The notes beneath the pieces are model-generated. The model worked only from the letters and a program-made list of their open reading frames with translations. It had not been told where the DNA came from and made no database searches. A program made the translations under genes and the position numbers. Shown in pieces: positions 20,851 to 27,163 of a stretch of 27,163 nt of DNA (positions are counted from its first letter, which is position 1; every line of letters starts with the position of its first letter). Source of the stretch: DATEJJ01 sp039649115 (lineage in GTDB: Bacteria; Actinomycetota; Actinomycetes; Mycobacteriales; Micromonosporaceae); NCBI GenBank assembly GCA_039649115.1, contig JBBWZQ010000067.1, forward strand, positions 1 through 27,163. The letters are read 5' to 3'.

Positions 20851-23276
20851 GACGGCATCCCGAGCAGCACCCGGCCCGGCACCGGCTGGCCGCGTTCGTA
20901 GCTGACGCTGATCGACGGATCGGGGGTGTCCGGAGCGTTGACGAAGGACACGAAGCGCCGCAGCCGGTCGGGATCCTCCAGCGTGGCCCGCCACTCGTCC
21001 ACATAGGACTCGACGTGCCCGGCCATGGCGGCGTCCAGGTCGGCGCAGATGCCGAGCGCGTCGTCCACGATGACCGACCGCAGGTACGCGAGGCCGCCGT
21101 CCATCGCCTCGATCCAGCCGGCGGTGCGCTGCAGCCGGTCCGCGGTGCGGACGTAGAACATGAGGAACCGGTCGACGTGGCGCACGAGGTCCTCAGTGGA
21201 CAGATCGGCGGCGAACAGCTCGGCGTGCCGGGGCCGGAAGCCGCCGTTGCCGCCCAGATACAGGTTCCAGCCCTGCTCCGTCGCGATGATGCCGAAGTCC
21301 TTGCTCCGCGCCTCGGCGCACTCGCGGGCACAGCCGGACACGCCGGCCTTGACCTTGTGTGGCGAGCGCAGGCCCCGGTACCGCAGTTCGAGCGCGACGG
21401 CCAGCCCGACCGAGTCCTGCACGCCGTACCGGCACCAGGTGCTGCCGACGCAGGACTTGACGGTACGCAGGGCCTTCCCGTACGCGTGCCCGGACTCGAA
21501 GCCGGCCGCCACCAGGCGCCGCCAGATCTCCGGCAGCTGCTCGACCCGCGCGCCGAACAGGTCGATCCGCTGCCCGCCGGTGATCTTCGTGTACAGCCCG
21601 AAATCCCGGGCCACCTCGCCGATCACGATCAGCTTGTCCGGGGTCACCTCGCCGCCCGGGATGCGCGGCACGACGGAGTAGGTGCCGTCGCGCTGGATGT
21701 TGGCGAGGAAGTGGTCGTTGGTGTCCTGCAGCGCGGCCTGCTCGCCGTCGAGGATGTAACCGCCGCCGGTGCTGGCCAGGATCGAGGCGATGGCGGGCTT
21801 GCAGATGTCGCAGCCGCGACCCCGGCCGTACCCGGCGACGAGGTGCGAGAAGGTACGGATGCCGCGCACCCGCACGATGTCGTACAGCTCCCGCCGGCTC
21901 ATGTCGAAGTGTTCGCACAGCGCCTTCGGCTGGGCCACCCCGGCCTCGGTGAGCAACTGCCTGAGCAGCGGCACGCAGGAGCCGCAGGTGGTACCCGCTC
22001 GGGTGCATGCCTTGACGGCACCCACGTCGGGGCAGCCCTGTTCCCTGATCGCGCCGAGGACGGTGTCCTTGGTGACGCCGTTGCACGAGCAGATCTGGGC
22101 GCCGCCGGGCAGCGTGGCACCATCCGCCGCGGCCGGCGCGAGCAGGGACAGCGGCGGCCCGGGCAGCGGCCCGCCGAGGCACGCGCGCAGCGTCGGGTAG
22201 GCGCTCGCGTCGCCGACCAGGACGCCGCCCAGCAGGGTCTGCGCGTCGTCGGAGAGCACGAGCTTGGCGTACACGCGGGTGGCCGGGTCGGTGAAGGTGA
22301 CGTCCAGCGGGCCGGTGGTCGCGCCGAACGACGCGACGTCCACGCCGAGCAGCTTGAGCCTGGTGGACGTGTCGGCGCCGGGGAAGGTGGCGGCGCCGCC
22401 CAGGATCCGGTCGGCGGCCACCTCGGCCATGGCGTACCCGGGCGCGACCAGCCCGTACACGCGCCCGTCGACCTCGGCGCACTCGCCGATCGCCCACACG
22501 TGCCCGGCCGAGGTGCGGCAGGCCCCGTCCACGCGTACCCCGCCGCGGGTGCCCGTGGCGAGCCCGGCGGCGCGGGCGAGTTCGTCGCGGGGCCGCACCC
22601 CGGCCGCGAAGACGACGACCTCGGTGCGGACCACGCCGCCGTCCTCGAAGACGACCTGGCCCACCGCGCCGTCGCCGAGGACGCGCGCGGCGGCGCGTCC
22701 GGTGTGGACGGTCACGTCCAGGTCCTCGATGTGCCGGCGCAGCATCGCCCCGCCGGCGTCGTCGACCTGCTGGGGCATCAGCCGGGGAGCGAACTCCACG
22801 ACCTGGGTGGCCAGGCCGAGCCCGCGCAGCGCGTTGGCCGCCTCCAGGCCGAGCAGCCCGCCGCCGATGACGACACCGGTCTGCCGGCCGGTGGCGTACC
22901 GGGTGAGCTCTTCGAGGTCGTCGATCGTCCGGTAGACGAAGCAGCCGGGCAGTTCCCGCCCGGGTACCGGCGGCACGAAGGGGTACGAGCCGGTGGCCAG
23001 CACCAGCTCGTCGTAGGAGTACGTGGCCTCCGGTGTGGACACCGTGCGGACGGCGGGATCGATGGACCGGGCGGGTTCGCCCAGCCGCAGGTCGACACCG
23101 TCCACTGTGGGCAGCTCCAGCGACTCCCCCGCGAACCAGGCGGACAGCCGCACCCGGTCGTACGCGGCCCGGCTCTCCTGTGCCAGCACGAGGATCTCGC
23201 ACCGCCGGTCCCTGGCGCGCACCAGCTCGGTGAACCGGTGCCCCACCATACCGTTGCCCACGACGACAACCCTCAT
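20847..23276 (-). CDS. nirB: NADH-dependent nitrite reductase large subunit NirB
   Basis: 809 residues, the normal size. An N-terminal FAD/NAD module has VVVGNGMVGHRF and VVIGGGLLGLEAANAL. The middle BFD-type [2Fe-2S] region has ICSCNGVTKDTV and CTRAGTTCGSC (about 396-431), with GCDICKP further on. The C-terminal sulfite/nitrite reductase half carries the siroheme and [4Fe-4S] ligands as CVGSTWC (about 607-613) and GCARECAE (about 647-651). It reduces nitrite to ammonium in the cytoplasm using NAD(P)H. ATG23276 overlaps the stop of the preceding flavoprotein gene. The N-terminal half is clearly homologous to that neighbour. Confidence 0.97.
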   Translation of the reverse strand: MRVVVVGNGMVGHRFTELVRARDRRCEILVLAQESRAAYDRVRLSAWFAGESLELPTVDGVDLRLGEPARSIDPAVRTVSTPEATYSYDELVLATGSYPFVPPVPGRELPGCFVYRTIDDLEELTRYATGRQTGVVIGGGLLGLEAANALRGLGLATQVVEFAPRLMPQQVDDAGGAMLRRHIEDLDVTVHTGRAAARVLGDGAVGQVVFEDGGVVRTEVVVFAAGVRPRDELARAAGLATGTRGGVRVDGACRTSAGHVWAIGECAEVDGRVYGLVAPGYAMAEVAADRILGGAATFPGADTSTRLKLLGVDVASFGATTGPLDVTFTDPATRVYAKLVLSDDAQTLLGGVLVGDASAYPTLRACLGGPLPGPPLSLLAPAAADGATLPGGAQICSCNGVTKDTVLGAIREQGCPDVGAVKACTRAGTTCGSCVPLLRQLLTEAGVAQPKALCEHFDMSRRELYDIVRVRGIRTFSHLVAGYGRGRGCDICKPAIASILASTGGGYILDGEQAALQDTNDHFLANIQRDGTYSVVPRIPGGEVTPDKLIVIGEVARDFGLYTKITGGQRIDLFGARVEQLPEIWRRLVAAGFESGHAYGKALRTVKSCVGSTWCRYGVQDSVGLAVALELRYRGLRSPHKVKAGVSGCARECAEARSKDFGIIATEQGWNLYLGGNGGFRPRHAELFAADLSTEDLVRHVDRFLMFYVRTADRLQRTAGWIEAMDGGLAYLRSVIVDDALGICADLDAAMAGHVESYVDEWRATLEDPDRLRRFVSFVNAPDTPDPSISVSYERGQPVPGRVLLGMPS

Positions 23277-24694
23277 GACGCCTCCACAGTGGATAGCCAG
23301 TCGACGAGACCGCACACGGCGTCCCGGCAGGAGCCGCAGCCGGTGGTGGCGCGGGTGGCGGTGACGACCTGGGGCAGGGCCCGGGCGCCGGAGCGCCACG
23401 CGGCGACCAGCGCGCCCTTGCTGACGGTGTTGCACTGGCACACGACCGCCGCGTCCGGCATCAGGGCCGGTGACTCGGCGTGCGGCAGCGCCGCCTCACC
23501 CAGGGCCCGGCCGAGCAGCAGCGCGCGCCGGTCGCCGGGCACCGGCGCGCCCCGGTCGAAGAGCTGGATGACACTGCCCACCGTGGGGTTGTCGCCCAGC
23601 ATGATGGCACCGGCCAGCCGGCCGTCGCGGACCAGCAGCTTCACGTAGCTGCCCCGCGCCGGGTCGGCGAAGGTCACCCGCTCGCCGTCGTCGCCAGTGG
23701 AATCGCCCATCGCGGCCAGGTCGACGCCGGCCGCTTTGAGGCGGGTGACCGGCGCGACGGGCCGGTAGCGGGCCAGCGGCGCGCAGCCGGACAGCACGTC
23801 GGCCACCACCCGCGCCTGCGCCCATCCCGGCGCGACCAGTCCGGTCGTCGCGCCGCCGTGCTGCGCGCAGTCGCCGATGGCGTAGATGTCGGGGTCGCTG
23901 GTGCGCAGCCGGTCGTCGACCCTGATGCCGCGCTCGACGGTGAGGCCGGCCCGCTCGGCGAGCGCCGTCTCCGGCCGCACCCCGCAGGCCACCACGAGCA
24001 GGTCGGCGGGCAGCCGGCGACCGTCGCCCAGCACCGCCTCGACCCGGTCCGCGTGACTGTCCACGGCGACGGTGGCGGCGCCGAGCTCGACCCGCACGCC
24101 GAGATCGTCCAGAGTGGACACCAGGACGGCACTGGCCGCCGGGTCCAGCTGGCGCTCCATCAGGTGGCCGACCCCGTGCAGCACGGTGACCGCGAGGCCG
24201 CGGGCGGCCAGGCCCCGGCCGGCCTCCAGGCCGAGCAGGCCGCCGCCGAGCACGATCGCCGTGCGGGCCCGCTCGGCGAGGCCGACGATGCGCCGGCAGT
24301 CGTCGAGGGTGCGGAAGGCCGCGACGCGCTCGGGCAGGGTGCCGTCGTCGCGGACGAGTCCCTTGATGGGTGGCAGCACGGCCCGGCTGCCGGTGGCGAG
24401 CACCAGCCGGTCGTAGCCCAGCCCGGCACCGTCCACCGTGGACACGGTGTGCCGCCGCCGGTCGATGGCCACCGCCTCCGCGCCCAGCCGCACGTCGGGC
24501 CCGCCGCCGGGCTCGACCATGGCCAGGTCGGCCTCGCGTACCTTGCCGGCCACCAGGTTGGACAGCAGGATCCGGTTGTACGCGCGGTGCGGCTCGGCAC
24601 CCACGATCGTCAGCTCTCCGGCGGGTACCCGGGTGCGCAGCTCGATGGCCAGCCGGGCCCCCGCCATGCCGTACCCGACGATCACGGTCCTCAT
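23273..24694 (-). CDS. FAD/NAD(P)H reductase with C-terminal BFD domain, probable nitrate reductase electron-transfer subunit
   Basis: 473 residues. The first dinucleotide fold is VIVGYGMAGARLAIEL, and the second is IVLGGGLLGLEAGRGL. DIYAIGDCAQHGG is the FAD-contact motif of this reductase family. The C-terminus ends in a BFD-like [2Fe-2S] site: VCQCNTVSKGALVAAW and TGCGSCRDAVCGLVDW (about 418-460). This is the arrangement of NirB without the siroheme half. Sitting between nasA and nirB with ATGA overlaps on both sides, it most likely passes electrons from NAD(P)H to the NasA protein, as NasB/NasC-type subunits do in other bacteria. An accessory role for NirB cannot be excluded. Confidence 0.85.
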   Translation of the reverse strand: MRTVIVGYGMAGARLAIELRTRVPAGELTIVGAEPHRAYNRILLSNLVAGKVREADLAMVEPGGGPDVRLGAEAVAIDRRRHTVSTVDGAGLGYDRLVLATGSRAVLPPIKGLVRDDGTLPERVAAFRTLDDCRRIVGLAERARTAIVLGGGLLGLEAGRGLAARGLAVTVLHGVGHLMERQLDPAASAVLVSTLDDLGVRVELGAATVAVDSHADRVEAVLGDGRRLPADLLVVACGVRPETALAERAGLTVERGIRVDDRLRTSDPDIYAIGDCAQHGGATTGLVAPGWAQARVVADVLSGCAPLARYRPVAPVTRLKAAGVDLAAMGDSTGDDGERVTFADPARGSYVKLLVRDGRLAGAIMLGDNPTVGSVIQLFDRGAPVPGDRRALLLGRALGEAALPHAESPALMPDAAVVCQCNTVSKGALVAAWRSGARALPQVVTATRATTGCGSCRDAVCGLVDWLSTVEAS

Positions 24695-26754
24695 GGCAGC
24701 CGCTCCAGGCGCACGGCGCACGCCTTGAACCCGGGCATCCGGGACACCGGATCCAGCGCGTCCAGCGTCGCGTTGTTGGCGCGGGCCAGATCGGGCCAGT
24801 GGAACGGCGCGAACACGGTGTCCGGCCGGATCGTCGGTACCACCCGGGCCGGCGCCTCGATCACGCCGCGCCGGCTCACCACCCGTACCGTCTCACCGTC
24901 CGCGATGGACAGTGCCGCCGCCGTGTCGGGGTGCACCTCGATGAAGGCGTGCGGTGCCACCGTGGTGAGCGCGGCCACCCGCCGGGTCTGCGCGCCGGAC
25001 TGGTACTGCGCCAGCACCCGCCCCGTCGTCAGGTACAGCGGGTAGGCGGCGTCGGGCTCCTCGGCGGCCGGCCGGTGCTCGACGGCGACGAAGCGGGCCC
25101 GCCCGTCCGCCGTCGGGAAGCGCCGGGCGAACAGTCGCGGGGTGCCCGGGTGCTCCGGGGCCGGGCACGGCCAGAAGACGCCGTCCTGCGCGTCGATGCG
25201 GTCCCAGGTGACCCCCTGGTAGTCGGCCGGACCGCCGGCGCTGGCCCGGCGCAGTTCGGCGAAGACCTCCTCGGGTCCGGTCAGGAACGGCACGCTGCCC
25301 AGCCGGGCGGCGAGGTCGGCCAGGATCTCCAGGTCCGTGCGCACCCCGGGCGGCGGCGGGCGCACCGCGCGGCGGCGCAGCACCCGGCCCTCCAGGTTGG
25401 TCATGGTGCCGTCCTCCTCCGCCCACTGGGTGGTGGGCAGCACCACGTCCGCCAGCGCCGCCGTCTCGGACAGCACGAAGTCGGCCACCACCAACAGGTC
25501 CAGCGCGGCCAGCCGGCGCTGCACCCGGCCGGCGCGGGGCGCGGACACGACCGGGTTGGCGCCGAAGACCAGCAGCGCCCGCGGTCCGGTGCCCAGCCGG
25601 TCCAGCAGTTCCGTGGCGGACACCCCGGGGCCGGGCAGGCTGTCCGGGTGCACGCCCCACACCGAGGCCACGTGTGCCCGCGCGGCCGGGTCGTCGATCC
25701 GCCGGTACCCCGGTAGCTGGTCGGCCTTCTGGCCGTGCTCCCGCCCGCCCTGACCGTTGCCCTGCCCGGTCAGGCAGCCGTACCCGCTGCCGGGGCGGCC
25801 GGGCAGGCCCAGCGCGAGCGCGAGGTTGATCCAGGCGGAGACCGTGTCGGTACCGTTCGCGTGCTGCTCGGCCCCGCGCGCGGTCAGGATGATCGCGGTA
25901 CCGGCCCGGCCGAGCAGGTCGGCCGCGGTGGCGAGGTCGGCGACGGGTACCCCGGTCAGCCGCTCGACCCGCTCCGGCCAGTACCCGCTGGCCACCCGCA
26001 CCACATCGGCGAAGCCCGTGGTGCGGGTGGCGACGTAGTCCCGGTCCACGTACCCCTCGGCGAGGCAGCGGTGCAGCAGCGTGTTGGCCAGCGCCAGGTC
26101 GGTGCCGGGCGCCGGCTGCAGGTGCAGGCTGGCCCGCCGCGCGGTGGGCGTCAGCCGCGGGTCGATGACGATCAGGTGCCCGCCCCGCTCCCGCTGCTCG
26201 ACCAGGTAGCGGGTCAGCGGCGGCATGGTCTCCACCGGGTTCGCGCCCACCAGCACGAGAACGTCGGCGGTGCCGAGGTCGACGAGCGGGAACGGGAGTC
26301 CCCTGTCGACACCGAACGCGCGGTTGCCGGCCGCGGCCGCCGACGACATGCAGAACCGTCCATTGTAGTCGATGTACCTGGTGCCGAGCGCCACCCGGGC
26401 GAACTTGCCGAGCGTGTACGCCTTCTCGTTGGTCAGGCCGCCACCCCCGAAGACGGCCACCGCGTCCGGACCGTGTGCGGTGCGCAGGTCCCGCAGCCCG
26501 CGCGCCACCCGGTCCAGGGCCTCGTCCCAGGTCGCCGGGAGCAGGGCAGCGCCCTTTGCCGCCCGTACCATCGGACGGGTCAACCGCTGCGGGTGGTCGA
26601 GCAGGGCCGCGGCGGTCCACCCCTTCTGGCACAGCCCCCCTCTATTGGTGGGGAAGTCGCGGCTGTCCACCTCGACGCCGCCCGCGGCGGTGCCGCGCAA
26701 CGTCATCCCGCACTGCAGCGCGCAGTAGGGGCAGTGGGTCGCGACCTGTGTCAT
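24691..26754 (-). CDS. nasA: Assimilatory nitrate reductase catalytic subunit (molybdopterin)
   Basis: 687 residues. The N-terminal [4Fe-4S] site is CPYCALQC plus GGLCQKGW (Cys8, Cys11, Cys15, Cys42). IDYNGRFCMSSAAAA provides Cys135, the expected Mo ligand of the Nas/Nap class. GANPVETMPP, GYGCLTGQGNGQGGREHGQK and VVLPTTQWAEEDGTMTNLEGRV are cofactor-binding segments of this class. The C-terminal domain with YPLYLTTGRVLAQYQSGAQTRR is the usual MGD-binding beta barrel. No C-terminal BFD domain is present; it is carried by the next gene. The protein reduces nitrate to nitrite in the cytoplasm. ATG26754 is preferred over an upstream in-frame ATG because it begins directly before CPYC. Confidence 0.93.
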   Translation of the reverse strand: MTQVATHCPYCALQCGMTLRGTAAGGVEVDSRDFPTNRGGLCQKGWTAAALLDHPQRLTRPMVRAAKGAALLPATWDEALDRVARGLRDLRTAHGPDAVAVFGGGGLTNEKAYTLGKFARVALGTRYIDYNGRFCMSSAAAAGNRAFGVDRGLPFPLVDLGTADVLVLVGANPVETMPPLTRYLVEQRERGGHLIVIDPRLTPTARRASLHLQPAPGTDLALANTLLHRCLAEGYVDRDYVATRTTGFADVVRVASGYWPERVERLTGVPVADLATAADLLGRAGTAIILTARGAEQHANGTDTVSAWINLALALGLPGRPGSGYGCLTGQGNGQGGREHGQKADQLPGYRRIDDPAARAHVASVWGVHPDSLPGPGVSATELLDRLGTGPRALLVFGANPVVSAPRAGRVQRRLAALDLLVVADFVLSETAALADVVLPTTQWAEEDGTMTNLEGRVLRRRAVRPPPPGVRTDLEILADLAARLGSVPFLTGPEEVFAELRRASAGGPADYQGVTWDRIDAQDGVFWPCPAPEHPGTPRLFARRFPTADGRARFVAVEHRPAAEEPDAAYPLYLTTGRVLAQYQSGAQTRRVAALTTVAPHAFIEVHPDTAAALSIADGETVRVVSRRGVIEAPARVVPTIRPDTVFAPFHWPDLARANNATLDALDPVSRMPGFKACAVRLERLP

Positions 26755-26788
26755 GCCGTCGAGCCTGGCCGGTGCTGATTGCCCGGAC

Positions 26789-26826
26789 AGTTCCCGCCCG
26801 TTACCGCCTCGCATCGGCTCACTCAC
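26789..26826. promoter_or_regulatory. Candidate GlnR box in the nasA/narK divergent region
   Basis: On the minus strand GTAAC (complement of 26800-26804) and GAACT (complement of 26789-26793) are separated by six bases. On the plus strand GTTAC (26800-26804), GCATC (26811-26815) and CTCAC (26822-26826) are each spaced by six bases. This follows the alternating gTnAC-n6-GaAAC pattern of GlnR sites, with several mismatches. GlnR control of nas/nir genes is well established in related actinomycetes. Confidence 0.4.
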
Positions 26827-26844
26827 TCGGGCCGCCGGCCGCCC

Positions 26845-26856
26845 GTGAGATCTCAC
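26845..26856. promoter_or_regulatory. Perfect palindrome GTGAGATCTCAC
   Basis: A 12-bp perfect palindrome near the middle of the 220-bp nasA/narK intergenic region. It could bind a dimeric regulator. No specific family is implied. Confidence 0.35.
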
Positions 26857-26899
26857 ATCCGCGGGCGGGGCCGTGTGCGGGGACGGTTGCGCGGCCGAC

Positions 26900-26915
26900 G
26901 CCGTTCACGAACGGC
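26900..26915. promoter_or_regulatory. Palindrome GCCGTTC-AC-GAACGGC upstream of narK
   Basis: Perfect 7-bp arms with a two-base spacer, 60 bases upstream of narK. The form suits a dimeric regulator operator, for example a nitrate-responsive one. The assignment is by position only. Confidence 0.4.
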
Positions 26916-26974
26916 CGGGAAACCCGCGGTGCCTAGCGTCGCGTCCGACGCGCCGATCCACACCGGAGGGAATG

Positions 26975-27163
26975 ATGAGTACCGCAGTCGAATCCGTGGC
27001 CGCCCTTCCTGGACGGCCACGCAGTCGTTTCGCCAACCAACGCTGGATCGACGACTGGCGGCCGGAAGAGGCGGCCTTCTGGGAGGCCGGCGGCGCGCGG
27101 GTCGCGCGGCGCAACCTGATCCTGTCGATCCTGTCCGAGCACATCGGCTTCTCGGTATGGACG
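26975..27163 (+). CDS. narK: Nitrate/nitrite transporter NarK (MFS), 5' part only
   Basis: The frame is open from ATG26975 to the window edge, 63 codons. FANQRWIDDWRPEEAAFWE, then ARRNLILSILSEHIGFSVWT, is the characteristic N-terminus of actinobacterial NarK nitrate/nitrite transporters. The first membrane helix begins at about residue 44. GGAGGG (26965-26970) is well spaced for ATG26975, while the adjacent ATG26972 is too close. It is divergent from nasA, so nitrate uptake and reduction share one regulatory region. The rest of the gene lies outside the window. Confidence 0.85.
   Translation, partial: MSTAVESVAALPGRPRSRFANQRWIDDWRPEEAAFWEAGGARVARRNLILSILSEHIGFSVWT

Noticed and set aside
21015..23648. 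877-codon plus-strand open frame opposite nirB
   Set aside because: Antisense to nirB, whose cofactor motifs are intact; the opposing frame is compositionally biased and matches nothing.
1..27163. CRISPR arrays, tRNA or rRNA genes, integrase or phage genes, biosynthetic gene cluster cores
   Set aside because: I saw no regular spacer-repeat arrays, tRNA-like cloverleaf sequences, rRNA, recombinases, phage structural genes or PKS/NRPS modules.

Overview
The window is high-GC actinobacterial DNA (GC around 70% or more, many GTG starts, strong G/C preference at third codon positions). An F420/PPOX-family reductase, a YihY/BrkB protein, a GlnR-like nas/nir region and several proline- or alanine-rich membrane proteins fit a soil or plant-associated actinomycete. 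Micromonosporaceae is a plausible family, but that is inference from general style and not from a marker gene.

Layout. (1) 1-2773, sugar-acid module A: a uronate-dehydrogenase-like enzyme (+), a convergent DapA-family lyase (-), and a divergent GntR/FCD regulator (+) with GntR-type palindromes in the shared intergenic region, which also holds what looks like the C-terminal relic of an IclR regulator. (2) 2774-2999, C-rich tandem repeats with strong G-quadruplex potential on the minus strand. (3) 3000-4130, a divergent TetR / F420-PPOX pair around a symmetric 19-bp operator, both genes apparently leaderless. (4) 4131-5234, a decayed stretch with a frameshifted, truncated L-lactate permease pseudogene, another possible coding remnant, a nested hairpin and a perfect 46-bp palindrome. 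(5) 5235-12196, sugar-acid module B: one tight operon of LacI regulator, lipoprotein binding protein, ABC ATPase, two permeases and an IlvD/Edd-type sugar-acid dehydratase, with a LacI-type operator just upstream. (6) 12418-20483, mostly housekeeping or membrane genes: a membrane-anchored CBM-like protein, a coiled-coil membrane protein, an FKBP plus strictosidine-synthase-like pair, a CDF metal transporter, an amidohydrolase plus DUF6328-like pair, a YihY/BrkB protein and a small membrane protein. (7) 20524-27163, assimilatory nitrate reduction: nasA, an FAD reductase with a BFD domain, nirB and nirD in one operon joined by 4-bp overlaps, divergent from a narK that runs off the window edge.

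Functional reading. Modules A and B together look like uptake and oxidative or dehydrative breakdown of aldonic/uronic acids: an importer, a dehydratase making a 2-keto-3-deoxy acid, and a DapA-family lyase or dehydratase to process such an acid, plus oxidation of a uronate to its aldarolactone. The exact sugar cannot be read from sequence. The nas/nir block imports nitrate and reduces it to ammonium in the cytoplasm, with a GlnR-box-like pattern in the divergent promoter region.

I did not find a convincing wholly new system. The most distinctive items are the symmetric leaderless TetR/PPOX promoter, the long perfect palindrome in the decayed region, the G-quadruplex repeat, the two regulatory/transport relics, and the excess of the palindrome GGTACC.
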